Below are positions 1-8,047 of a DNA stretch of 11,414 nucleotides, piece after piece. Numbering within the stretch: the first letter of the stretch is position 1; each line of letters begins with the position of its first letter. Below the pieces are notes generated by a model, which made no database searches, was not told the DNA's origin, and was given only the letters and a program-made list of their open reading frames with translations. The translations under genes and the position numbers were made by a program. The stretch is taken from the NCBI GenBank assembly GCA_018398765.1, contig JAHBMJ010001258.1:1902-13315 (forward strand). Direction: 5' to 3'. The DNA comes from Chromera velia. Lineage: Eukaryota; Sar; Chromeraceae.

Positions 1-1841
1 CCTCCACGCAGCTGTCCTCCTCTTCCTCCCCTGCCCCCACCTCCGCGGCCTCCCGCGCCCCGGTGGCCACCCGTCCTTCCCCCCCTGTGCCCACGGGAAG
101 AGTCCCCACGTCCCCTGTGACCCTGACCCCCCCGGCCCCTCTGCGGGCCTCCGGGGACTGTCCCCATTCCACCCATTCCACCCTGGTGCTGCTGTGGATT
201 GGGGGGAAACTCAGGAGGGGGGAGAGGGTCTGGAACTCCCACGGCAGCGTTTCCGTGGAAGACAGAGGAAGAGAAAGACGAGGAAAGCGAAAGAGGGGCC
301 CAACCGAGGGCTACATCTGTGTCTGCAGCCGTCTCCCCCTCTTCCTTCAGATGATCATAAGTCCACTCAACCTCTTCTTCCTCTTCCTCCTCTTCCTCTC
401 CTTCCTCTTCCTCATCCTCCCACTCCCCTTCATCTTCATCCCACTCACCTGGATCCTCCTCTTCCCCCCCCGAATCCTCCCCATCCAAGTCATCCTCCTC
501 GTCCTTATCGTCTCCATCCTCTGGGTCGTCATACGACTCAGCAGCCTCCATCAGCTCCTCAAGGAACTTCCGGGCTACCTTCCCACTCCACGGCGTCCCT
601 TCCACCACCAGCATTTTCTTTGCCTGAACACACACGGCCATGGTGGCCGTCCGAGCTACCTCAAGGGGATCTGCTTTCTCCTCTTTCAACTTCAACGTAT
701 CCATCCAATCTAAGGCCTCAGACTCAGCGAGGCACTCATCTGGATCGTCCACGCCGAAGTCATTCTTTCCGTCATCGTTCTCTGTCCCTGATACATCAAT
801 GTCAATATCATAGAACATACCATGACCAAGAAAGCCACAGTTGAACTCACCACTGCACAAACCATCGGGACCAAAGGACGCTTCGAGGATCATTCGGTAT
901 GGGTTATGGCATACGGAGTAGTTCAGTTGGACTTTGGCTGTCACAGGCCGCCCTGCCGCGTCTCTGGAAAGAACGAACTCTTTGAAGGACTCCACCTTGA
1001 CCAGTGGACACAGACGCTTCGTCAGATTTTCGGGGACTGCGTAGCAGCGCTTTTGCACTTCCTTAACCAGCTCACTGTACTTACTCCCCCCCTCTGCTGG
1101 TGTCCCGCCCTGAGGGCTGATCCTCCCACCGCCCCCTCCCCCAACCCCCGGGCGAAGCCCTGCTGCGGCAGATGCAGCACTAGCTCTATCTGCAGCGGCC
1201 CTCGCCCTTTGCGCTGCCGACACGATCGCGTCAATACCCGCGGACGGATACACTGCCGTGTTCCTCTCGGCGTTCTGACTGCTGTTGAAGCTGCTCTCTA
1301 CCTGTTTGTCTCTGTTCTTCTTCGACTTCTTTCGGTCGGGTTGCTGCTGTTGCTGCTGGGGTCTTTTTTCCCCCGCCTGCTGAGGGATCGGCTGGGTTGG
1401 GTTGAAGGCCGCCACCATTCCCGGAGAACCACCGACAGGCACAGCAGCAGGGGCGGCACTAGTGTACATGTTTGGGAAGTAGCTAGATGAGGCAGAGGCG
1501 GAGGGGCCTTCACCGAATTCGATGAGGCCTTTGGGCTTGGAAGGTGCCTGCTTGAGGAGAACACCAGGAGGACGGAAACCGGGGGGGCACTCGGAGGGCG
1601 GCATGTCTGCAATGCGCTCTCCAGTGGCGGTTCTGCCACCTCTCCCTGGGTTTACAGGGGGGGGAGGCGGAGGGTTCGTAGGGAGGGCGGGCCTGGGTGG
1701 AACTACTGCTTCTTGTTGTAACTGTTGCTGCTGCTGTTGCTGCTGTTGCTGCCGCTGCTGGTTCTGCTGTTGTCGTTGCTGATTCTGCTGTTGTCGTTGC
1801 TGATTCTGCTGCTGTCGTTGCTGTTGCTGTTGCTGCTGCAT
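1..1841 (-). CDS. Uncharacterised poly-Gln / acidic / RGG-repeat protein, 3' end beyond window
   Basis: One uninterrupted frame runs from ATG at 1841 to the left edge, at least 613 codons. I checked it line by line for stops. This ATG is the first Met after the upstream in-frame stop near 2019-2021 and has A at -3. The N-terminus is almost pure Gln with Arg/Asn interruptions (residues 2-43), followed by a Pro-rich stretch (about 47-63) and a basic patch RKKSKKNR near 170-177 that could be a nuclear signal. The more globular middle part (about 254-345) contains KYSELVKEVQKRC and FNCGFLGHGMFYD. Two acidic tracts follow (about 344-380 and a dense Glu/Asp run about 436-495). The visible C-terminal end is rich in RGG/GRGG (from about 565). 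I do not recognise a named family. Gln-rich plus RGG composition is typical of RNA-binding or condensate-forming proteins, so a nucleic-acid role is inference only. The gene is transcribed divergently from QDPR. No intron is needed inside the window. Confidence 0.75.
   Translation of the reverse strand, partial: MQQQQQQQRQQQNQQRQQQNQQRQQQNQQRQQQQQQQQQQLQQEAVVPPRPALPTNPPPPPPVNPGRGGRTATGERIADMPPSECPPGFRPPGVLLKQAPSKPKGLIEFGEGPSASASSSYFPNMYTSAAPAAVPVGGSPGMVAAFNPTQPIPQQAGEKRPQQQQQQPDRKKSKKNRDKQVESSFNSSQNAERNTAVYPSAGIDAIVSAAQRARAAADRASAASAAAGLRPGVGGGGGGRISPQGGTPAEGGSKYSELVKEVQKRCYAVPENLTKRLCPLVKVESFKEFVLSRDAAGRPVTAKVQLNYSVCHNPYRMILEASFGPDGLCSGEFNCGFLGHGMFYDIDIDVSGTENDDGKNDFGVDDPDECLAESEALDWMDTLKLKEEKADPLEVARTATMAVCVQAKKMLVVEGTPWSGKVARKFLEELMEAAESYDDPEDGDDKDEEDDLDGEDSGGEEEDPGEWDEDEGEWEDEEEEGEEEEEEEEEVEWTYDHLKEEGETAADTDVALGWAPLSLSSSFSSSVFHGNAAVGVPDPLPPPEFPPNPQQHQGGMGGMGTVPGGPQRGRGGQGHRGRGDSSRGHRGGRTGGHRGAGGRGGGGRGGRGGQLRG
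1710..1838 (-). repeat. CAG/CAA trinucleotide tract coding poly-Gln
   Basis: This tract directly follows the start codon of the minus-strand gene. It mixes CAG and CAA with CGA/CGG (Arg) and AAT/AAC (Asn) interruptions in a semi-regular pattern (QQQNQQRQ-type), so it is an impure and probably fairly stable tract. It encodes residues 2-43. Confidence 0.9.
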
Positions 1842-2512
1842 CGTTTTCTCTTCTTTCAATGAGGAAATAAGAAGAGAAACAAATCCTCCGACAGAAGCCG
1901 AAGAGAGAGCACAAACGTGGACAGTGTAAGACAAGTGTGGGAGCTTTGCCAGATTGGCGCCACCCTTCCCCAGCTTCAGCCAAGCTGAATTGAAGACAGC
2001 AAAAAAAAAACGAAGGCCTCAAGTCAACCAAAGACACGCAGCGATTGAGCCAGACTGATCGAAGAGGTGCATTCTTCAAAGAAGTCGAAGTAGCGCACGA
2101 CAGCATCAGCAAGCATTCAAGTTCAGAATGACATCGGCTTCGATCTGTTGTGATCAGAGTTTCAGAGGGATCTTTTCCAAAACAAGTTAATTATCGCAAT
2201 CGCGATCTGGCAGGAATTAAATTAATGATCATGCAAGAATCATCCAGATCAATCTGGGAATTCTTGTCATGCAGTCGACTGGTCGTCCTGGCCGGGGCGG
2301 CTCGGCCTCATTCAGCGCGCGTGCGCGGACCCCCGCGGCCGGCGCGCTCAGGATCTCTATACTCCAGAAGTCTATCGATCGTTGACAACGCGCAACTTTG
2401 CAAAAAGACGACAGACTTATGTATAGTGCATGCATGGGGAAAAGATCAGTTGCTCTAGGGTAACACGTCTCTGTACACTTGCTATCGTGTCTTAAAGACC
2501 CTTGCTTGCGCC
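1842..2512. promoter_or_regulatory. Divergent intergenic region, possible bidirectional promoter
   Basis: This 671-bp gap separates the start codons of the minus-strand gene (1841) and QDPR (2513), so it must hold both 5' UTRs and promoters if both starts are right. It contains a GC-rich block at about 2314-2350 with an imperfect inverted repeat (TCAGCGCGC against GCGCGCTCA). It also has an A-run at about 2001-2010 and TATA-like text near 2357 (CTATACT) and 2420 (TGTATAG). No element can be assigned firmly. I see no convincing coding sequence in it. Confidence 0.45.
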
Positions 2513-2795
2513 ATGGCTGCAAGAGGAAGCGCCGTGATCGTCGGTTGTATGGGCGGGCTGGGGCGGGCTGTGACAAAGTGCTTTAGGCAGCAGTCCTGGC
2601 ACGTGATCGGATGCGACATGCAAATTCCTCCAGATACTGTCAACGCAGCGATTGAAATGAAGAATTCAGAGAGTCTCAGCATGCAGGGAAGGCACGCAGT
2701 CAAAGCGATTGAGGTGGGAACGCATTCACCGGCTTTGCATGCATGCCGTCTCCGTCTCCATGAAACAAGCCCTCCTTCATCTTCTCCTTAATAAC

Positions 2796-2834
<39 letters not shown>

Positions 2835-2845
2835 CTCTTTCTTTC

Positions 2846-2883
<38 letters not shown>

Positions 2884-3273
2884 GTCTTGCTTTCTTTCTT
2901 TCTTTCTTTCTTTCTTCTGCAGGACTCCCTGAAGAGCATCCAAGCCAAGCAGGTAGATGCAGTGATCTGTGTGGCAGGGGGATTCGCGATGGGGCCGCCG
3001 GGAGATGAGAATTTCCTCGAGGGTTGGTAAACGCGATTTGTCTTTTGTGGTGTACGGACGTGTATTCATTTACTCTTCCCTGCCTCTCTCTTTCCTTCCC
3101 TCTGCCCCTCCCCCTTCCTCCCTCTCCGCCCCCCTCCCGCCATCCCCTCTCTTTTCACACACAAAAACACATGTGGGCTCGCATGTGTTATCTATCGTCT
3201 GTGTGTGCATGTGTGTCCAGGATGTTTCTGAGTGTCAGAGAAGGAGAGGGAGAAGGAGCCACGACAGACAGAC

Positions 3274-3309
<36 letters not shown>

Positions 3310-4732
3310 CCACCGACCAAAAGAATGCAGGACTCTTTGTGAAAAAGAGAAAAAAGGAAAACCTCAGAGAATATTTCTGTGTAAGCCCCAGATTCTCTGT
3401 ACGTGTTCTCTTACCATCACCCACTGTCTGTTGTGCTTCTCTGTGTCCACATCCTTTGTTATTACGGACGGGAGAAAAAGCGCGAAGCTTTTGCATCTCT
3501 ATTTCCCTTTCTGCAGAAGGAGAAAGAATGGTGACGAGTTCCGTGATGTCTTCACTTCTGGCTGCTCACATTGCAGCTCGCTTTCTGAAGGTAAGTATGT
3601 TGTGAACTTGTTTGCTTTGGAAAATTGTGTTCGCCAAAGGGATGATATGTGCCTGTGTAACCCTTCTCGCCTTCTATCTACCAAAAAAAACACTGCATCT
3701 CCATGTATGGTTGGCCAGAGCCCTAGAGGCGGCTCGCCGGCTTTAACCAACTCAAATCAAATCAACTCTAGCCTTTATTATTGTCCCTCTGCCTCTCATA
3801 CATGCAACTTTGGATAAAGTCTCTCCCTATACTCCCGCCCTTCTCTCCTCTCCAACCTGTTGAATCCCCTCATCTGTGGCATACCTCGTCTCCCCTTTTT
3901 TCTTTTCGTTTCTTTGCCTCTCGTCTCTCTCTCGTGCAGCCCAAGGGGCTCTTCGTTCTGCCTGGCGCTGCAATCGCAGAGTCTGGACCCACTCCCCTAA
4001 TGGGTCGGTCGGTCAGCTGTGGGCAGCCCGCCTGCCTGCCTGCCTGTTTTGTCTGTAGGTGTGCCTCCCTGATGGTTTTTATTTTGGAAAAATGGTCCGA
4101 CAGGCACGTGTGTGAGCTACAAACAATGCACGGAGGAAGGCAGAGACAGCGGGTCAAATGCTAGAAATAAAAGAACCCTGCCCGGGTCGTTCGATTTGAT
4201 GCTTCTAGCATGTCGGCCTGGGCGGACATTTTCCTAGAAACTGGAAAGGCCTGGTTGAGTTCCCATGGAATTTCATTCCGGGATGACAGGGCGGACGCTG
4301 AAGTGGTTTCATTGGACTTGAGATTGACTATTCATTCGCGCATGCATTTCGAGGATGATTACGACGACGAGTGTTTTCAAATATTCTTGCGTCCAGAGAA
4401 GGATGCCCAAACTGTAACCCGAGTTTTTTCTCCTCTCTCACTTTCTTTTTCGCTCTTTTCTATCCCAGTCTTTTCTCCGCACCTCGTGGTCCTGCATTCA
4501 TGACTGTCTGCCTGCCGACGGGCCAGTCTGCCGGTTTGCGTGAGAGACAAGAGGGGCAGAAGGAATGATTTTTTGTGTCCTGCTTCGTATCTGTTTGCAC
4601 ACCTTTACGTGTGCAGGTAGCTACGGGTCTTCGAAAGCTTTCGTTCACCATTTGGGCAAATCTCTGGGGGCAGAGGGGAGTGGAATGCCCCCAGGTAGGG
4701 AGGGTGACCTTTTGTTTCTCTTTTTCTTTTTT

Positions 4733-4768
<36 letters not shown>

Positions 4769-4770
4769 TC

Positions 4771-4801
<31 letters not shown>

Positions 4802-4802
4802 T

Positions 4803-4853
<51 letters not shown>

Positions 4854-4998
4854 TGTGCGTGCGTGCGTGTGTGAGTGTGTGTGTTTCTTGGTCTCTCCCC
4901 GGACCCCCGTCTGCCCCCTCTCCCTGTTCCCCTCCCACCTCTCCCCATTTTCTCACACACATTAACATTTACAAATTTATACTCGCGCTCCTTAGGTA

Positions 4999-5040
<42 letters not shown>

Positions 5041-5840
5041 CGGGTGTGTTTTCGCGCGCGATGTGTGTTTTCTCTGTTTTTCCATACAATTCGTGACTGT
5101 ATATTTCTTTGTTTTTTGTGGAAGTTCTCGGTCGTGTCACTTGTTGTCTCTGTTTGCGTATACGGATGCCTTCTGAACACTTGCGGGTCTTGTCTCCTGT
5201 TCGCCCCCTCTGGATATCGTCTGTCTGTCTGTCTTTTGATTCGATCCGATTTCTTTTGTCGTCTTCTATTAATAATTCTTGCCCCTTGACGTTGCTCCCC
5301 ATTGATCTCATTTCTCCTCCCTGAGCCCTTCCGCTGCATGCCCCTTGTCGATCCGTCAGAGCATCCAGAAAGGAGAGGCATGCATGAGCGTACATGGCTT
5401 GATTGAGTGTATACTCCTGCAGAGAGCAAGACAATCATTCTCGCACCGACGACGATCGACACTGAAGGAAATCGAAATGCAATGCCAGACGCCGACACCA
5501 GCACGTCAGTCACTTAATTCACCTGCACAGATGTGATTCGCTGCTCTCATGCAAACTTTGATTTCACCTCTGCTTCTGCCGCCCGCCCTGACTGTCTACA
5601 CATCTCCCGGTGCTGTCTCCGTCCTGATCACCCTTCCCCGTGCCCTGTGAACGATGCAGCTGGACATCACCCGACGAGATCGCAGACGTTCTCTTCAACT
5701 GGAGCTGCTCTGCTGACCTCATGCGGACAGCGCCAACACCCGATGCGCCCCTTGAAACTGGTAGCGTTGTCCAACCCATCACAAAAAATGGGGAGACTGA
5801 GTGGGCTCAGGCAGGGCACTTCTTCACGAAGGGAGTTTGA
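2513..5840 (+). CDS. QDPR: Quinoid dihydropteridine reductase, seven exons
   Basis: The enzyme reduces quinonoid dihydrobiopterin to tetrahydrobiopterin with NADH, normally in the cytosol, and so recycles the cofactor of aromatic amino acid hydroxylases. Proposed exons are 2513-2713, 2923-3022, 3517-3590, 3940-4003, 4617-4694, 5423-5504 and 5660-5840. They sum to 780 nt, giving 259 residues and a TGA stop (human QDPR has 244 residues). Every junction keeps frame. Visible short-chain-dehydrogenase landmarks are the Gly-rich loop GCMGGLG (11-17), Asp35 after strand 2 for the NADH ribose, VDAVICVAGG (78-87), the active-site Y149-G-S-S-K153 and SGMPP near 168-172. Family-specific segments are PTTIDTEGNRNAMPDAD (181-197), TWTSPDEIADVLFNW (200-214) and a C-terminus with WAQAGHFF. 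The start fits the family N-terminus and lies in GCCATGG context. The exon 2 to 3 junction is the least certain: the clean-looking donor at 3027 would create a stop, so I use 3023 (GTTGGT). The insertion at about 57-66 and the longer C-terminal part explain the extra length. Confidence 0.92.
2797..2918 (+). repeat. (TTTC)n microsatellite in intron 1
   Basis: This nearly pure tetranucleotide tract fills the 3' half of intron 1 (2714-2922) and runs directly into the acceptor CTTCTGCAG. It therefore acts as a very long polypyrimidine tract. It has a few interruptions (TCTC, TTCC, TCTGTCTTGC). The minus strand is purine-only over long stretches. Confidence 0.95.
3023..3516 (+). other. Intron 2 of QDPR
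   Basis: The proposed intron runs from donor GTTGGT to acceptor TTTCTGCAG, 494 nt, phase 1. Its content is pyrimidine-rich (3080-3150), then a (GACA)n microsatellite at 3263-3309, then mixed sequence. A second donor-like GTAAAC lies four bases inside, but joining there to the obvious acceptor makes an immediate TGA. The human protein aligns across this junction with about one residue difference, which leaves little room for another exon. Confidence 0.7.
3263..3309 (+). repeat. (GACA)n microsatellite in intron 2
   Basis: About eleven consecutive GACA-type units with one GAGA interruption near 3275-3279. Confidence 0.93.
3591..3939 (+). other. Intron 3 of QDPR
   Basis: This 349-nt phase 0 intron has the best donor in the gene (GTAAGT) and acceptor CTCGTGCAG. 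It is mixed sequence that becomes pyrimidine-rich from about 3820 to the acceptor. Nothing in it looks coding. Confidence 0.88.
4004..4616 (+). other. Intron 4 of QDPR
   Basis: This 613-nt phase 1 intron runs from donor GTCGGT to acceptor GTGTGCAG. It holds a short TGCC repeat (about 4028-4045) and a non-repetitive stretch at about 4160-4430, which differs in composition from the pyrimidine-rich rest and carries an open frame (4210-4503). The flanking exons join in frame as LMG|SYG, matching the family, so this stretch is not needed for QDPR. Confidence 0.8.
4721..4884 (+). repeat. Compound microsatellite (TTTC)n-(CT)n-(GT)n in intron 5
   Basis: TTTC units run from about 4721 to 4805, CT dinucleotides to about 4836, then GT with GC interruptions to about 4884. 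The first two blocks are an unbroken homopyrimidine strand of more than 100 bases. Confidence 0.95.
5004..5038 (+). repeat. (GT)n microsatellite in intron 5
   Basis: About seventeen consecutive GT units, separated by about 120 bp from the GT block that ends the compound tract upstream. Confidence 0.95.
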
Positions 5841-6553
5841 TGTATCGATTTGTTCAAACCTAGGTTCAAGCTGATTCCGAGTACATGCAGTCAGCTCTTG
5901 AATCACGTCTTAGTAGTCTTAGTACGGTCTTACTTAAAGTTTAAGCTTTACAAGCTATAGTTGATTTTACAAATAGCTTTACCGGCGCCGTACTATAGGC
6001 GGCGCATCTACTGATTTGATTGATTGATTGATGCCAAACCGTAAGTGGAGTTAGAACTCCCGGGCGCAAGCTAAGTGGATGACAGTTATTTGAACTTAAT
6101 CTAATCAATCATTTACTACAGTATGACAAGAAATTATAAAGAAGAGAAAGGGTTGAGAGTGCAAGAGCGATATGATAAACTTGCGAACTCCCAGATCAGG
6201 AAAGGAGGCGGATGCAAAGGGCGAGTCACAACGAGTGAAGCAGTCTGATTGAATTAATGCCAACCACTGTAAAAGCCTTGTTCGGCAGTTTATCGGGGGC
6301 AGACAGAGAGCCGATGAATAAAATCATCTACACACCGGCAGCAGGCTTCATAGGTGTACAGCTTTCTATCAGAGCAACCAACAGGGAGTCCACCTTGCCC
6401 ACCCATCGGGTTGTAGTATGTCAGCATGCATGAAAAAGAAAAGATCGAGCCATTCGTAACCGACAGGGCAGAACGGGGAAGGGCAGAGATGGAAGGAACA
6501 CCGGAGGACGACTTGCTGACTACAGCTGGTTGTATTGAATCCTACTAGTACTA
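5841..6553. other. 3' flank of QDPR, no gene seen
   Basis: This 713-bp stretch begins with the presumed QDPR 3' UTR. I see no clear polyadenylation signal close to the stop; an AATAAA lies at 6317. It holds a small hairpin-forming GGCGCC...GGCGGCGC at about 5982-6004, a GATT repeat (about 6016-6031) and a perfect 14-bp palindrome GGAGTTAGAACTCC near 6047-6060. All reading frames are broken and nothing looks coding. Confidence 0.6.
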
Positions 6554-6563
6554 AGATTGAATG
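6554..6563 (+). repeat. Left copy of 10-bp direct repeat (target site duplication)
   Basis: AGATTGAATG directly precedes the inverted-repeat element and recurs exactly at 7093-7102 on its other side. Flanking bases outside the repeats differ, as expected of a target duplication. Confidence 0.8.
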
Positions 6564-7092
6564 CTACAAGTAGCTAGGATTTTGCAGGATTTTAGCGGAT
6601 TTTATGGGATTTTGGCCAGGATTTTAGCGGATTAGGCGGATTTTGCCCAGGATTCTGCCGGACTTAGCGGTGGACTATTTCTCCAAGATTTTTGAATCTA
6701 AAATCCTGGCTTTAAGGATTATAAAGACTAAAATTCTAGATCCTAGGATTTTAGAAATGAATACCAGCATTGCCAGGATTTTACGGGATTATATCTTTCC
6801 CGTAAAATCCTGTGAAATCCCGTATAATCCCGTATAATCCCGTAAAATCCTGTATAATCCTGTAAAATCCCGTATAATCCTGTAAAATCCTGGGAAGAGG
6901 CTAGAATTTTAGCTTTGTTCCAGGATTTTACATTCTAAAATCCTAGGTGTAGGGATTATATTTTTAATGTTAAGGGTCCGGCAGAATCCTGGGCAAAATC
7001 CGTCAAAATCCGCTAAAATCCTGGCCAAAATCCCGTAAAATCCGCTAAAATCCTGGGCTAAAATCCTGCAAAATCCTGGCTATCTACAGGGT
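6564..7092. mobile_element. Non-autonomous TIR element, about 529 bp, Mutator-like
   Basis: The left arm (6571-6662) and the reverse complement of the right arm (6978-7084) match over about 90-105 bp. Both begin TAGC(T/C)AGGATTTTGCAGG and end CAGGATTCTGCCGG. They differ by a 13-bp repeat-unit gain in the right arm, one smaller indel and a few substitutions. The interior is built from GGATTTTA/TAAAATCC units. Perfect 10-bp direct repeats flank it. Long inverted repeats with a 9-10 bp duplication are characteristic of Mutator-like elements, so that assignment is inference from structure. No transposase is encoded. A foldback element is the main alternative. Confidence 0.78.
6774..6812. repeat. 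Central perfect hairpin in the TIR element
   Basis: CAGGATTTTACGGGA (6774-6788) and its exact reverse complement (6798-6812) form a 15-bp stem with a 9-nt loop. Downstream to about 6890 run tandem variants of CCCGTA(A/T)AATCC and CCTGTA(A/T)AATCC. Confidence 0.88.
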
Positions 7093-7102
7093 AGATTGAA
7101 TG
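7093..7102 (+). repeat. Right copy of 10-bp direct repeat (target site duplication)
   Basis: Exact second copy of AGATTGAATG, abutting the right end of the inverted-repeat element. Confidence 0.8.
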
Positions 7103-7308
7103 TTTTTGTCAAAACAAATAAGTTTACCACTTAAAAGAGGAAGAAGGCTGAGAATTAGGCTGCTAAAAGAGGCAATTAAACCCAAGTGACGCACAATGAT
7201 ATATAAAAAAAAGTTAGACATTTAAACTAACAGTCTTTATTAGTCTATGTTTCTAACTTTTTATGATTCACGAGAAATTAACCTTTAAAGTTTGACCAAA
7301 AATAGTAA
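7103..7308. other. AT-rich spacer with small inverted repeat
   Basis: No gene seen. AAAAAGTTAGACAT near 7208-7222 is matched in inverse by ATGTTTCTAACTTTTT near 7247-7262, giving an imperfect hairpin of about 13 bp that may be the trace of an eroded small element. Confidence 0.4.
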
Positions 7309-7432
7309 TTTAGCTTTCCAAATTACTTTAGTTTACTATTCTAAAAATTACTTTAAATTACTCCAAATTGCTTTAAATTACTAAGCTAAATTACTCTAAA
7401 TTACTTTAAATTACTCATCTAAATTACTTAAA
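7309..7432 (+). repeat. AAATTACTT-type tandem array
   Basis: Seven or more degenerate units of AAATTACT plus a 2-4 bp spacer run in one direction. The array opens with AGTAATTTAGCTT in the opposite orientation (about 7304-7316) and is followed by ACTTGCAGGGTAGCTAGG, which resembles the ends of the two inverted-repeat elements. It could be a decayed element of the same general kind, but I cannot define both ends. Confidence 0.6.
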
Positions 7433-7439
7433 CTTGCAG

Positions 7440-8047
7440 GGTAGCTAGGTATAATCAATAAAATTTGTTGGGTTGCTTAAACAGTGGTAATCATGTTTCT
7501 TTTGCAAGTTTGCAGATATTACCAGATAAGCTCGTTTGAGCTCAAGTTGCGTTGAGTTAGCTCCTCAGCAAGAAGGGCCGACTCTCGCTGGCAAGTCTCC
7601 TAAGTGCCGATTGACTCAGGAAGCAGCAGAATCTTAGAAGACACCTGTCCAGAAGAACAGTGTCCGTTGTTTAACTCCTAACAGCAAGAACTATAAGTGT
7701 TTATCTTATCTGTAAACTGTTAGCTAGTCATAGCTAGTTGATGTGAGCTAGAAGGTAGCTAGACCTTAAGCAGAGAACTAAATCAGGGATCAAGCTTATT
7801 TTTTACTCTCAATCATCATCATCATCATCATCATCATTCACTGAATCACTGAAATAAGGGTTCTGTAAGATGGATTTGATTCCTAGATTGTAAAAGGTAG
7901 AAATAATTAATTCTGTCACTGTTTCGGATGATTTTGATCTCATGAAATTTTAATGATATCGTGTGGTCTTTCTCTTTTTATGATTTTCACCGTGTAATGC
8001 AGTTTTCTATTTTGTATCACAATTTCTGTATAAGTTCTCTTTTCCAA
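7440..8047. other. Unique AT-rich sequence, no gene seen
   Basis: About 600 bp of non-repetitive sequence apart from an ATC microsatellite. All frames are closed at short distance and no splice-bounded coding block stands out. Confidence 0.5.
7812..7837 (+). repeat. (ATC)n microsatellite
   Basis: Eight consecutive ATC units plus AT. Confidence 0.95.

Larger units (their letters stand above)
4695..5422 (+). other. Intron 5 of QDPR
   Basis: The largest intron, 728 nt, phase 1, from donor GTAGGG to acceptor CTCCTGCAG. Its 5' third is a compound microsatellite (TTTC, then CT, then GT). A second GT tract follows at 5004-5038, and the rest is unremarkable pyrimidine-leaning sequence, including a short CTGT repeat near 5218-5233. 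Confidence 0.88.

Noticed and set aside
63-844. Plus-strand open frames over the left end, Leu/Pro-rich
   Set aside because: They are complements of the minus-strand Gln/acidic/RGG frame, which is far longer, unbroken and has a sensible start.
2229-2703. Minus-strand open frames overlapping QDPR exon 1
   Set aside because: Shadows of the plus-strand exon, which has clear family similarity.
2700-3069. Lys/Glu-rich and Phe/Leu-rich open frames over the TTTC tract
   Set aside because: Pure products of translating a tetranucleotide repeat; they lie in intron 1.
3027-3516. Using the GTAAAC donor at 3027 for QDPR intron 2
   Set aside because: With the strong acceptor at 3516 it creates an in-frame TGA, while 3023 gives an uninterrupted alignment to the family.
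4460-5434. 324-codon minus-strand open frame with Lys/Glu, His/Thr and Arg/Glu runs
   Set aside because: Its length comes from three microsatellites (TTTC, CT, GT) that are open in most frames, and it overlaps exons 5 and 6 of QDPR on the other strand.
6040-6085. tRNA T-arm on the minus strand (GGAGTTCTAACTCC)
   Set aside because: It is simply a perfect 14-bp palindrome; no D-arm, anticodon arm or acceptor pairing could be found around it.
6643-6837. Open frame in the first TIR element
   Set aside because: Ile/Leu/Arg/Asp-rich translation of the AGGATTTTA units, with no transposase features.
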